Assembly (NCBI RefSeq): GCF_017068395.1
Contig: NZ_CP070619.1
Span: 8,308,001-8,372,000 of the forward strand
Direction of reading: 5' to 3'
Length of the DNA stretch: 64,000 nt
Origin: Rhodococcus pseudokoreensis
Lineage (GTDB): Bacteria > Actinomycetota > Actinomycetes > Mycobacteriales > Mycobacteriaceae
Below are positions 27,352-36,087 of the stretch, one piece after another; position 1 is the stretch's first letter, and every line of letters starts with the position of its first letter. A program made the position numbers and the translations under genes. The notes beneath the pieces are model-generated. The model was not told the DNA's origin and made no database searches. It saw only the letters and a list, made by a program, of their open reading frames with translations.

Positions 27352-28257
27352 GTGCACGTAATCGTGTTCGGTGCAAGCGGCTACCTCGGCGGCGCGCTCG
27401 TCGAGAGATTCCTGGCAGCAGGACATTCCGTGACCGGGACGGTGCGAAGCGATGCAGCGGCCGCGAACGTACGCGACCTCGGTGCGGTCCCTGCGCTGGT
27501 AGACCTTACCGACCCATACGGATCACTCGGGTTGCTTCGGGACGCGGACGCGGTGGTATTCGCCGCACAACTCATGCTCGAGCCCGAATATCGCGTCGTC
27601 TCGGCCATGCTGGATTCACTCGACGGCACCGGGAAGACCTTCATCTTCACCTCGGGCACCGCAGTGCTGTCCCAGCGGACAGACGGGGAGTGGAGTGCCG
27701 ATGTATTCGCGGAGGAGGACGACTTCGTACCGTCGAAATACATCGGTGCCCGCCGAAACACGGAGGATCTCGTCCTCGCCGCGAACCGCCGAGGAGTCCG
27801 AGGCATCGTGGTGCGGCCCTCGATGATCTGGGGTCGCGGCGGCTGTCCGATGATCAGGAACCTCTACGCGTCGGCTGCGCAGACCGGATCCGTCTGCTAC
27901 GTGGGCCGGGGACTCAACCTCTACTCCAACGTCCATGTCGACGACGTGGCGGAACTGTTCCACCTCGCGCTGGAGAAGGGGAAGCCCGGTGCGCTGTATC
28001 ACGCGGTGTCGGGAGAGACGAACTTCCGGACCATCGCCGAAGCGGTGGCCCGGGACCTCGATGTACCCACGCGCAGTATCGATCTCGCCGAAGCCGTCGG
28101 GATCTGGGACAAGTTCACCGCGATCATCGCGTTCAGCGTGTGCAGTCGCTCGCGGGCGCCGCGCAGTCGCATCGAACTCGGCTGGATGCCTGATCCCGAT
28201 CGTCTCGACATCCTCGAGGAGGTGGGGCACGCGGCGTTGCGCCGACCGGCGAGTTGA
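27352..28257 (+). CDS. NAD-dependent epimerase/dehydratase family protein
   Basis: A 301-aa extended SDR. It has the N-terminal G-A-S-G-Y-L-G cofactor loop, FTSGTAVL at the catalytic Ser/Thr, and VRPSMIWGRGG and VHVDDVAELF regions. The usual Y-x-x-x-K appears replaced: the nearby sequence is YIGARRN, with Arg at the Lys position. It starts with GTG after GAAGGGAGA and is the last gene of the cluster. The Arg replacement questions standard redox activity, so it may be a binding or isomerising member. Confidence 0.78.
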   Translation: MHVIVFGASGYLGGALVERFLAAGHSVTGTVRSDAAAANVRDLGAVPALVDLTDPYGSLGLLRDADAVVFAAQLMLEPEYRVVSAMLDSLDGTGKTFIFTSGTAVLSQRTDGEWSADVFAEEDDFVPSKYIGARRNTEDLVLAANRRGVRGIVVRPSMIWGRGGCPMIRNLYASAAQTGSVCYVGRGLNLYSNVHVDDVAELFHLALEKGKPGALYHAVSGETNFRTIAEAVARDLDVPTRSIDLAEAVGIWDKFTAIIAFSVCSRSRAPRSRIELGWMPDPDRLDILEEVGHAALRRPAS

Positions 28258-28270
28258 CGAAAACCCCACT

Positions 28271-29194
28271 CTAGGCGCCTTCGGGGGCCAGGACGATGGC
28301 GAAATCGGCTCTGGCCCAGCTGCGCCCAGTCAGGTCGCGTCCGTCCGGGGTGGGGGTTCCGGCGGGTTGTTGATCGAAGCGGGTGATCAGCGAGTCTTTG
28401 ACACCGAAGACGGAGTCTCCGATGTCGATCTGCGGATCACCCGCGACGAAGATGTGGGTGACCAGCGTCCGCTGGTGCGGTGCGGAGACCATGAAATGCA
28501 GGTGCGCCGCCCGCACGGGGGAGCGGCCCGTGGCCTCGAGCATCCGGCCGACCGGTCCGTCGTGCGGGATCGGGTACGGGACCGGTGTCAGCCCCCAGAA
28601 TCGGTACCAACCGTTGTCGTCGGAAAACAGGTGGGCCCGGCCGGCGATCCGGTGATCGTCGTACTGGACGTCGTAGTAGCCGTCCTCGTCGCATTCCCAC
28701 ACCTCGATGCGGGCGCCGGCGACGGGACGGCCGTCGGTGTCGGTGACGGTGCCCTCGATCCAGCATGGTTGTCCGGTCGCACCGCCGGCGATATCGCCAC
28801 CGCACGGGATTTCCGGGGCGTCGTCGACGAAGAACGGGCCGAACACGGTCGCCTCGGTGGCGCCCTGGTAGGCCTGATTGTTCACCGCGATCGTCTGCAT
28901 GGATGCACCCAGCACGTCGGAGAGCAGGACGAACTCCTGCCGCGTGTCGTCGGTGATGTGCCCGCACTCGGTGAGAAACGTGATGGCGGTGTTCCATTCG
29001 GCCTCGGTCAACCGGACCTCCCGGATGAAACCGTGCAGATACTTCACCAGGGACTGCATGAGCTGCCGCAGTCGCGGATCCGCAGTGCCGGCAAACGAGG
29101 CGGCCACTCGTGCAACGAGTTCCTCCTCCACCGTTTGCTGCTCGTCGCTCTGTGTGCTGGCTGAGTCGGGTGCAGTCGTGGGCTGCTCGGTCAT
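28271..29194 (-). CDS. hydroxyquinol 1,2-dioxygenase (intradiol ring cleavage)
   Basis: A 307-aa non-haem Fe(III) dioxygenase that opens hydroxyquinol (1,2,4-trihydroxybenzene) to maleylacetate. The iron ligands are visible: Tyr in DGYYDVQ, Tyr in GWYRFWG, and the two His in RAAHLHFMV. The N-terminal linker-dimerisation domain is present. Hydroxyquinol rather than catechol is favoured because a maleylacetate reductase gene is directly upstream, sharing an ATGA overlap (29191-29194). It is the last gene of the operon. Confidence 0.88.
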   Translation of the reverse strand: MTEQPTTAPDSASTQSDEQQTVEEELVARVAASFAGTADPRLRQLMQSLVKYLHGFIREVRLTEAEWNTAITFLTECGHITDDTRQEFVLLSDVLGASMQTIAVNNQAYQGATEATVFGPFFVDDAPEIPCGGDIAGGATGQPCWIEGTVTDTDGRPVAGARIEVWECDEDGYYDVQYDDHRIAGRAHLFSDDNGWYRFWGLTPVPYPIPHDGPVGRMLEATGRSPVRAAHLHFMVSAPHQRTLVTHIFVAGDPQIDIGDSVFGVKDSLITRFDQQPAGTPTPDGRDLTGRSWARADFAIVLAPEGA

Positions 29195-30282
29195 GATCGG
29201 CTCCGTGCGTTCGGATTCGTGGTCATCGTTCTCGGATCGGATCCGCGCTGTGCCGCGTCGAGAAGGCGCCGAAGTTCCTCGGCCGTGACGGGGCGGGGGT
29301 TGCTTGTCGGCACCACCGGCAGGATCGCCTCGACCGCTTGGTCGATATCGGCAGAGCGGAATCCATAGTCGTGCAGCGCTGTCGGAGCACCGAGTTGCTG
29401 CCGCAGCCGCTCGAGCCCGTCGACGGCTGTCGACGCCCCGAAAGCGGAGGCAATGCGACGTTCGGCTTCCGGGGCCGCAGCGGAGTTGAAGGCGAGAACG
29501 TAGGGCAGCACGGTGGCGTGGGTCTGGGCATGCGGGAGGTCGAAGGCGCCGCCGAGAACGTGGCAGATCTTGTGATGCAACCCGGAGCCGGCGGACGCGA
29601 AGGCAACCGCGGAGAGGTAGGCCCCGTACAGGGCCTGTTCACGGCCGGGAACGTTGTGCGGGTCCGTCGCGATCGCGGGCAGGCCGGCGGCCAGTGCCCG
29701 AATGCCCTCCACTGCCAGGGCGCCGTTGATCGGGTCGGCGCGGGGCGCCCACATCGAGTCGATGCAGTGCGCGAGCCCGTTCACACCCGAGGCGACGGAC
29801 AGCTCCACCGGGAGCGAGAGCGTCAGCTCGGCGTCGTAGATCACCGACACCGGCAGCACCCGGTCGTCGACGCCGGTGGTCTTGCGCGATGCCTCGGTCA
29901 GACCCCACACGTTCGTCGCTTCCGAGCCTGCGTAGGTGGTCGGGACCGCCACGATCGGCAGCCCCGTGGTCAACGCCACCGCTTTCGCGAGCCCGGTGGC
30001 CGACCCGCCACCGACGCAGACCACGACGTCGACGTCGTGTGCGATGGCCGCTGCCCGGGCCCGTTCGGCCACCGACACCGGCACGTGCATCACCACCTCG
30101 TCGTGGCGATACAGGCCCGGCAGGTCGGCGACGACCTGTTCTGCGCGCCCGGCCTCGGCCGCCGAGGCGATCACCATCACCCTGGACGCGTCCAGCCGGG
30201 CCACCTCGCCGGCGAGCATCGCTTTCGCCTCGCCCGTGGCGAAACAGACACGCTGCGGCAGGGTTTCGTGTTCAAAACGCAT
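29191..30282 (-). CDS. maleylacetate reductase
   Basis: A 363-aa iron-alcohol-dehydrogenase-type enzyme reducing maleylacetate to 3-oxoadipate with NAD(P)H. The cofactor loop is [15 protein letters not shown] near residue 95, with [11 protein letters not shown], and the metal region is [22 protein letters not shown], where the histidines replace some of the usual ADH metal ligands, as in this family. Its start overlaps the hydrolase stop by 11 bases and its stop overlaps the dioxygenase ATG. Confidence 0.9.
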   Translation of the reverse strand: MRFEHETLPQRVCFATGEAKAMLAGEVARLDASRVMVIASAAEAGRAEQVVADLPGLYRHDEVVMHVPVSVAERARAAAIAHDVDVVVCVGGGSATGLAKAVALTTGLPIVAVPTTYAGSEATNVWGLTEASRKTTGVDDRVLPVSVIYDAELTLSLPVELSVASGVNGLAHCIDSMWAPRADPINGALAVEGIRALAAGLPAIATDPHNVPGREQALYGAYLSAVAFASAGSGLHHKICHVLGGAFDLPHAQTHATVLPYVLAFNSAAAPEAERRIASAFGASTAVDGLERLRQQLGAPTALHDYGFRSADIDQAVEAILPVVPTSNPRPVTAEELRRLLDAAQRGSDPRTMTTNPNARSRS

Positions 30283-31384
30283 GGTGCGTGTTCCCTTCGC
30301 TCAGTGAGAGTCGGTCGGCGAACCAGTCGGCAACGACGTCATTACGTTCGTCGGCGTGGTTGTAGAGGGTGTGCTCACCATCGTCCCAGACCCGCAGGGC
30401 CACGTCGCCGCCTGTCGCTCCGTCGAGGAACGGTTGCTGGTCCTCCATGGTCACGAGTGGATCGGCGCCTCCGTGCAGTACCAGTAGTGGGCACCGTATC
30501 GATTCGGTGCCCGGGTCGAAGCGCAGACGGGCGAAGTTCGCCGTGATCGCGGCCTCGTCGGTGGTGCCCAACATGGCGGCGGCCTGCTCGGTGAACGTGC
30601 GGAACGGGAGTAACCGGGGCGCGGCGAACGAACCGTTGACACAACATGCGCGGACGGCGGGATTGCGGGCGGCAGTCAGTGCCGCGAACAGTCCGCCGAC
30701 ACTGTTGCCCCACACCCCGACCGGGCCACCGGCCTGTTCGGTCGCGTATCGCACGAAGTGGCCGTACGCGTCAGCGACGTCGACGTCCAGGTAGATCCCG
30801 TGCCGCAACCGCGTCTCTCCCTGCCCGGGGCCCTCGGCCAGAATGGTCGCCATCCCGCGTTCTGCGAGCGCATCGGCGTATCGCAGATACGTCGCACCCC
30901 AACCGCTCTGGCCGCCGAACACCACCACCGTGCCCACCGGAGTGCCCGTCGGCTGCACATGCCAGCCGACCAACGAACTACCCGCGAAAGGCAATTCGAC
31001 CTTCCGTATCGACGACGGAACCACCGTGGCTGCCGCGGCGACCGCGGCGACCGCGGCCCCGAATCTGTCGTACAGCTCCCGTTTGCGGTCCGTGTCCGAA
31101 TTGATCGCCATCTGCGCGAACACGAAGGCGGCGGCCGCGGCCCGGAACTGCTGCCGGGCGGTCACCCCGTGCCCGGACCCCAGCGCGCACTCGGCCAGCT
31201 CCAAGCGGTGCTCACCCAGGCGTTCGGCGGCCACATCCCAGTGGTCGCCGGCGAGGATCGCCTGTTCGAGGAGGACGACGTCGGCGTAGAGCATGCCGCC
31301 GTCGAGCAACCGGGTGGCCGGCATCGCCCGACGGTGCGCCGCATTCTCCGCCGACAGCGCAGCGTCGATGACGGTGTCGGTCAC
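30272..31384 (-). CDS. alpha/beta hydrolase, dihydroxypseudooxynicotine-hydrolase-like (probable C-C hydrolase)
   Basis: A 370-aa alpha/beta hydrolase with a helical N-terminal domain (about residues 1-130). The core follows: VVFGGQSGWGATYLRYADAL, the elbow GVWGNSVGGL (Ser nucleophile), the Asp in LHGGADPLV and the His in DDGEHTLYNH. This layout is that of the nicotine-pathway enzyme which cleaves an acyl group from a dihydroxypyridine ring. Sitting between a ring hydroxylase and hydroxyquinol genes, it may cleave an acylated trihydroxybenzene. GTG at 31384 overlaps the hydroxylase stop (GTGA). A longer open frame upstream is antisense-like shadow of the hydroxylase gene. Confidence 0.78.
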   Translation of the reverse strand: MTDTVIDAALSAENAAHRRAMPATRLLDGGMLYADVVLLEQAILAGDHWDVAAERLGEHRLELAECALGSGHGVTARQQFRAAAAAFVFAQMAINSDTDRKRELYDRFGAAVAAVAAAATVVPSSIRKVELPFAGSSLVGWHVQPTGTPVGTVVVFGGQSGWGATYLRYADALAERGMATILAEGPGQGETRLRHGIYLDVDVADAYGHFVRYATEQAGGPVGVWGNSVGGLFAALTAARNPAVRACCVNGSFAAPRLLPFRTFTEQAAAMLGTTDEAAITANFARLRFDPGTESIRCPLLVLHGGADPLVTMEDQQPFLDGATGGDVALRVWDDGEHTLYNHADERNDVVADWFADRLSLSEGNTHHAF

Positions 31385-32991
31385 AGTGCGGCTCCCTCGG
31401 GCCGGCGGGGCGGCACCTCTGCAGTGCCCAACGCGGCACGCAGCCCATCGACGAGGCCGGGCAGCTCCAGCATCGTTCCCGCGCCGTAGAGATGGAAATC
31501 GGGTCGCGCGAGGAACGCCTCGATTCCGTGCGCGGCCAGGTAGTCGGTGTAGGTCCCGTCGACGTCGGTGAACGAATGCGCGCTGCCCGGCTCGATTGTT
31601 GCGAGGACGGCGCCGAGCGAATTCAGGAAGTCCAGGTGGTCGGCATCGAGCACCGCGCGGGGATCGGTTGTCGTGACGACGACGAAGCCCCACCCGAGTA
31701 CGTCGTCGAAGCGGCCCACCCGGTCTCGGACCGCGATGACGCCTTGCGGTGACAACGTCCCCGCCAACGGTTGCGGTGTCCCGTCCGCCGTGGTGGCGAC
31801 GATCCCGGTCGTGAGTATGGGAAATGCTGGCATCGGCGGAACGTCGCCGCGCCGGAACGCGGCATCGCGGGCGGCCGCAGCCTCGGCATCCTTCAGATTC
31901 GCGACCCGGCCGAGTTCGACCGCGCACCGCTGGATGACCTCGACGTGGGGCCGGCGTTCGGTCTCGTAGGTATCGAGCAGCTCGGGGCCCGCCCGACCGG
32001 ACAACACCAGATCCAACTTCCATGCCAGCGCGATCCCGTCCCGCATCCCGGAGCACGCGCCCTGGCCCATGTACGGCGGCATCGTGTGCGCGGCGTCCCC
32101 GGCGAGCAGCACCCGACCGCTGCGCCAATTGTCGGCGGTGCGGGCAGAGAAGGTGTAGATGATCTGCCGCAAGATCCGGATGTCGTCCGGTCCCAGGCCG
32201 TGCCGCTCGCGGAACCACGACCACGCGAATTCCGTGGACTCCATCTCCGCGGGATCGTCGCCGGGCAACACCGCGACCTCGAATCGCTGCCGGCTGCGTC
32301 CGATCGGCATGAACATGTTCGGGTGCGCCGGATCGCAATACTGCCGAGTGACCTCGAACTCGGGGCCGAGCGGACGGAGACACTCGGTGTCGATGTTCAA
32401 CCAGCGGTCCTCGACGTCTAAGTCCGAGCGTTCTATGCCCAACGCGTTGCGCACGAAGCTGTTGGCGCCGTCCGCGCCCACCACATACCGCGCGGTCACG
32501 GTCCGGTCCTCGGCTCCGCTGGACCACTGCTCGTCCCGGTCCCGTTTCCACGGCCGCACCACGAGCGACACCCGGCCGGGCTCCTGCTCGACGGCGACGA
32601 CACCGACTCCCTGGTTGACCTCCACATTCGGGTACAACCGGACGCGCTGATCGATCGCCGACTCGATATCAGGCTGGTACATCGAGTAATGGGCCTCGAA
32701 ACCACTGGACTGCCCGGACCAGTCCACCTCGAGCAACAATTCGCCGTCGCATCCGCGCCACTCGTATACCTGTTTCGGGGAAGCATCACGCAGCGCGAAC
32801 TCGATATCGCCGGCCGCCTGAACGATCCGCGCGGTCTCGCCGTCGATGTGAGTCAGGCGCGGAAGACCGTACAGATCCGGCCACCGCTCGAACACCACCA
32901 CTCGGTGGCCCGCGCGACCGAGAAGCGACGAGAGCACAAGACCGGTCGGCCCGTATCCGACCACCGCGACATCGAAATCTGGGGACACCAC
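31381..32991 (-). CDS. FAD-dependent aromatic hydroxylase (MhpA/PheA-like, group A)
   Basis: A 536-aa flavoprotein phenol hydroxylase. FAD binding: VAVVGYGPTGLVL at the N-terminus. The dual FAD/NADPH motif is VVGADGANSFVR, and the ribityl motif is GRVLLAGDAAHTMPPYMGQGACSGMRD. A C-terminal thioredoxin-like domain follows. It would hydroxylate a resorcinol-type ring before cleavage. The GTG start has AAGGAG 5 nt upstream. It is the first gene of the four-gene operon, divergent from the AraC regulator. Confidence 0.88.
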   Translation of the reverse strand: MVSPDFDVAVVGYGPTGLVLSSLLGRAGHRVVVFERWPDLYGLPRLTHIDGETARIVQAAGDIEFALRDASPKQVYEWRGCDGELLLEVDWSGQSSGFEAHYSMYQPDIESAIDQRVRLYPNVEVNQGVGVVAVEQEPGRVSLVVRPWKRDRDEQWSSGAEDRTVTARYVVGADGANSFVRNALGIERSDLDVEDRWLNIDTECLRPLGPEFEVTRQYCDPAHPNMFMPIGRSRQRFEVAVLPGDDPAEMESTEFAWSWFRERHGLGPDDIRILRQIIYTFSARTADNWRSGRVLLAGDAAHTMPPYMGQGACSGMRDGIALAWKLDLVLSGRAGPELLDTYETERRPHVEVIQRCAVELGRVANLKDAEAAAARDAAFRRGDVPPMPAFPILTTGIVATTADGTPQPLAGTLSPQGVIAVRDRVGRFDDVLGWGFVVVTTTDPRAVLDADHLDFLNSLGAVLATIEPGSAHSFTDVDGTYTDYLAAHGIEAFLARPDFHLYGAGTMLELPGLVDGLRAALGTAEVPPRRPEGAAL

Positions 32992-33173
32992 AACTCCTTG
33001 CTACCTGGGGCTTTCTGCCCGATGCCACGAAGCTACGAGGGTGTGATCCGGGTCGCTATCCGCAACGCGCCAGCGGTAGCCGCATCACGCCACGAACTTT
33101 TCGGCCGCGCCGGTCCGGACGCTCAGCCGGGATACCATCGGGATGACCGGGCGCTCGATCGGACGAGGTTGAC

Positions 33174-34217
33174 GTGGGCACTCACCAATTCGATATGCAC
33201 AGTCCTGGACACGCCGCCACGCTGCCGGGCCCATTGGCGCGCCACGACACACTCGACACCACCAGCGTCGACGAGTTCCGCCACCAGGCCTCCAGCCTGC
33301 TCAGCGAGCACCGCATCCGCCGTATAGATGCGGTCGACACGGCGCCGTTCCGGGGCCGGGTGCGTGCGGCGTCGCTCGGCGACCTCCAACTGGTCTATCT
33401 GGAACAGGGCATCGGCATCGACGTCGACATCCTCGAACACCTCGACTACTACGACCTGATGCTCGCAGTGGACGGCACCAACCAGATCACCTGCGACGAC
33501 GCTCGCACGCACGTCGGGCCTGCCCACGCCGCAGTGCTGTCGCCCAGGATGCGAGCCCGGATGCAGATGGACGCGTCGTATCGGCAGATGCATCTGCGCA
33601 TCGAACAACACGCCCTCGACCGTCGACTGGAGTGCCTGATCGGACGGTCGGTTCCCGCGCCGGTGATCTTCGATCTGTCCGTGGATCTGACGACGCCCCA
33701 ACTGTCGACCTGGATGTCGTCACTGCAGGTACTGATCCGCGACCTGGACGCGGACGGTGGCCTGACCGCCCACCCCTTGGCCGCCGCGAGCGTGCAGGAC
33801 ATGCTGCTCACCGGTCTGCTCCTCGCACAGCCACACACCTACTCGGCTGTCCTCCACCAACACGATCAGCCGCGGCTGGGGCGCCGCGCACTCGCCCGCG
33901 CGGTGGAGTACTACGAGCAACACCTCACCGAGCCGGTGACGATCGGCGACGTCGCCCAGCACGTCGGTGTCAGCGTTCGGTCGTTGCAACGCGCGTTCCA
34001 GGAGGATCTCGGCACGTCCCCGAGCCGCTATCTCCAATCGCTTCGACTGGCCCGGGTCCGAGAGGACCTTCTCGCACCGAGCAGTCGGGACACGGAGTCG
34101 GTGACCGACATCGCCTACCGGTGGGGATTCGTTCACCTCTCCCGCTTCGCGGCAGCGTACCGGCGGCGTTACGGCGAAACCCCTTCTGACACAAGGTTCC
34201 GCGCGATCAACAGTTGA
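33174..34217 (+). CDS. AraC-family transcriptional regulator
   Basis: A 347-aa regulator with an N-terminal AraC-binding (cupin-like) region, about residues 50-190, and a C-terminal double HTH (TIGDVAQHVGVSVRSLQRAFQEDLG, then SVTDIAYRWGFVHLSRFAAAYRRRYGETPS). GTG at 33174 follows GAGG; ATG at 33195 is an alternative. It is transcribed divergently from the hydroxyquinol operon across 182 bases and is its probable activator. Confidence 0.88.
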   Translation: MGTHQFDMHSPGHAATLPGPLARHDTLDTTSVDEFRHQASSLLSEHRIRRIDAVDTAPFRGRVRAASLGDLQLVYLEQGIGIDVDILEHLDYYDLMLAVDGTNQITCDDARTHVGPAHAAVLSPRMRARMQMDASYRQMHLRIEQHALDRRLECLIGRSVPAPVIFDLSVDLTTPQLSTWMSSLQVLIRDLDADGGLTAHPLAAASVQDMLLTGLLLAQPHTYSAVLHQHDQPRLGRRALARAVEYYEQHLTEPVTIGDVAQHVGVSVRSLQRAFQEDLGTSPSRYLQSLRLARVREDLLAPSSRDTESVTDIAYRWGFVHLSRFAAAYRRRYGETPSDTRFRAINS

Positions 34218-34757
34218 CACACGGATCGGGTGTCTGCCCACATCTCATGATGTCTCGGCGAATTGCGCTGCAATACAAGGCGGTACGACCGGATCGGGGC
34301 ATCGGGGTTGCGCGTACGATCTTGCGGCGCAACCAAGCGCAGCCCCCGCCAACGATGGATATCAGCTGGCAGGGGCGCTACACGGACAGCCCGCCCGTAG
34401 TAATGAGCGGCGTATCAACGATTTTCGTGAGGCGCAGCGCGGAAGTCCATAGAGTGTGACCTATGCCATTGCATAATTTTCCAACTCCCTGAATTACCGA
34501 CCGGTAGGTGTGATTTCGAATCCCGGCGTGTGGCAACCAGGGCGAAACGCAAACATGTGACATGAAACACACGTAATTCTGCGGAGAAGTTCGGCGCGCG
34601 GGTACGGGTTGTGGTTGGGGTGCTTCTCGGGGCCCGACAGGGGTATGGGCGTAGGTATATCGGCCGTTGTGCCGGTGGCGAACTCGGGCGAGTGTATGTG
34701 GTGCACCGTCATCGACGTGGCAGTCAGGAACCCCTGCACGTGAAAGAAAGAGTTGTC
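34218..34757. other. 540-base gene-free region
   Basis: No frame with a good start or recognisable product is present. It contains an 8-bp inverted repeat (GGTTGCGC / GCGCAACC, 34306-34334), which may terminate the AraC gene. It also holds a TetR-operator-like 14-mer, ACCGACCGGTAGGT (34496-34509), palindromic at 6 of 7 pairs. Confidence 0.5.
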
Positions 34758-34898
34758 ATGGCACGGATCAGCAAGAAATCGGGGGCCGATCTACTGGATG
34801 CGTTACGTGTCAGCGTCATTGGCACCGTCGTGTGCGCAGGACTGGTCATGGGCGTGATCGTCGTGGCGATGTGGAACTTCCCGGTCCCGGGCGTGTAG
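34758..34898 (+). CDS. small single-pass membrane protein
   Basis: A 46-aa protein with a charged N-terminus (MARISKKSGADLL) and one hydrophobic helix (VIGTVVCAGLVMGVIVVAMW). AAAGAAAGAG precedes the ATG. I do not recognise it. Its short length and clear membrane helix suggest a real small protein, not random translation. Confidence 0.5.
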   Translation: MARISKKSGADLLDALRVSVIGTVVCAGLVMGVIVVAMWNFPVPGV

Positions 34899-35069
34899 TC
34901 CGGCGGTGAATCTTGTCCTTCGCGAGGGCCCGCGGTCCGGGGGTGCAACACCAGGCGGCCGTCTGGCGATATAGCTGACGGGGGATTGGTTGTGCCCGTG
35001 GGTGCGGGTGGGCGGTGGCAGAGGCGCGGCACCTGTGACGGGCGTCGTCTGGTGTGGAAGGAATTGGGA

Positions 35070-35348
35070 ATGTTCGGGACGGGTTTGGGCGCGATGGTGG
35101 GCCTGCTGGTGGTTGCGCTGCTGGTGGTCCCAGTGTCGTTCGGTGTGGCGGCACGCGCGGACGCGAAGGCTCGCCGTCTATCGGAGTCACCTGCGCCCGG
35201 TGCGAATGAGGGGCGATCGGTCGCGGTTGCGGAAATGACCGGCCGGTGCGATCAGTGGCGACAACTCGCGACCCGGGCGTGGCTGATCTGCGGCGGCGCC
35301 TCGCTGGTCGCGGTGGTGGTCGTGGGTGTGCTGATCTGTGTCGGGTGA
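35070..35348 (+). CDS. small two-helix membrane protein
   Basis: A 92-aa protein with two hydrophobic segments (about residues 5-27 and 68-90) and a polar, charged middle. GAAGGAA lies 9 nt before the ATG. No family recognised. A strong hairpin terminator follows 56 bases after the stop, which supports a real transcription unit. Confidence 0.55.
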   Translation: MFGTGLGAMVGLLVVALLVVPVSFGVAARADAKARRLSESPAPGANEGRSVAVAEMTGRCDQWRQLATRAWLICGGASLVAVVVVGVLICVG

Positions 35349-35404
35349 GGGTAGCGGGCGCCGGTCCGTCTGTGGATGCGGTGATCCGTCGGGTGAACCG
35401 AAGC

Positions 35405-35440
35405 GGCCCGGTCGGAGTGGATTTCCGCTCTGACCGGGCC
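35405..35440 (+). terminator. strong hairpin terminator
   Basis: A 9-bp GGCCCGGTC / GACCGGGCC stem extends through a wobble pair into GAG/CTC. It lies downstream of the two-helix membrane protein gene. Confidence 0.75.
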
Positions 35441-35644
35441 TCGCCGTGACGTATGGAAAGACACTGCTTCGGTCCCCGCCGCGCTCGTGCGGACGGTGGA
35501 TCTCGGCGCAACGAACTGCGCCAATCGCCTTCGACCGGTTCGGATTTGGCCAGGAAGCGAGTGCGTCGGCGCGGTGCACTGGGTGTGTACCGTCGCGAGG
35601 AAATGGTAGATCCACCAGCGGGCCGCATCACTGTGGTGTGATCT

Positions 35645-35965
35645 ATGCCACACAGGTATTTCCGTGTCGTTTTGACTGTGACCATCACTGCCGAGTTCGC
35701 CGCACCCCGAGCGCGGATCTGGCAGATCGACGAGCCGACCGGCTTCACCTTCACCGACGGATTTGCCGATGCGGACTTCACCCCGGTCGAATCGATGCCG
35801 GTGTCCACAAACGAGTTCTCCTTCGAGGACAGGGACGGCAGCACTGTCGCCACCTACGTCAGTACCTACGCGACCGCCGAAGGTCTCCAACACGTGCTCG
35901 ACATGGGCGTGGTCGAGGGATCCTCGCAGGCGATCGGCCAGATCGACGACCTGATCAAGGGTTGA
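35645..35965 (+). pseudogene. SRPBCC (AHSA1-like) domain protein with internal deletion
   Basis: A 106-aa frame. The start (TITAEFAAPRARIWQ) and end (DEPTGFTFTDGFAD onward to VLDMGVVEGSSQAIGQIDDL) both match the SRPBCC/AHSA1 pattern. The whole middle of the domain is missing: the G-P-P-T/H-D-L-x-P-G-G and H-G-W-W region that normally separates them, roughly 45 residues. The joint is in frame at WQI-DEP. The N-terminus is also shortened. A lipid-binding START fold could not form, so I treat it as a remnant. Confidence 0.65.
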
Positions 35966-36087
35966 GCCTGCCGGTTCACCGTCGCCGCCTCGCCGTCCCG
36001 GTGCGAGGCGGCGACTCCAATTCAATGCGCGAAGCTGTCACACAGTGATGAGATCGACATGGGACAGCGCCGACGGGAGGGTGTCCG

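Noticed and set aside
30272..32551. A single 759-aa minus-strand protein
   Set aside because: Only the part from 31384 onward is the hydrolase; the rest is an out-of-frame reading of the FAD hydroxylase gene, whose stop overlaps the hydrolase GTG.
34494..34739. 81-aa minus-strand small protein
   Set aside because: No ribosome binding site, no hydrophobic or domain pattern, and it overlaps the upstream region of a better small gene.
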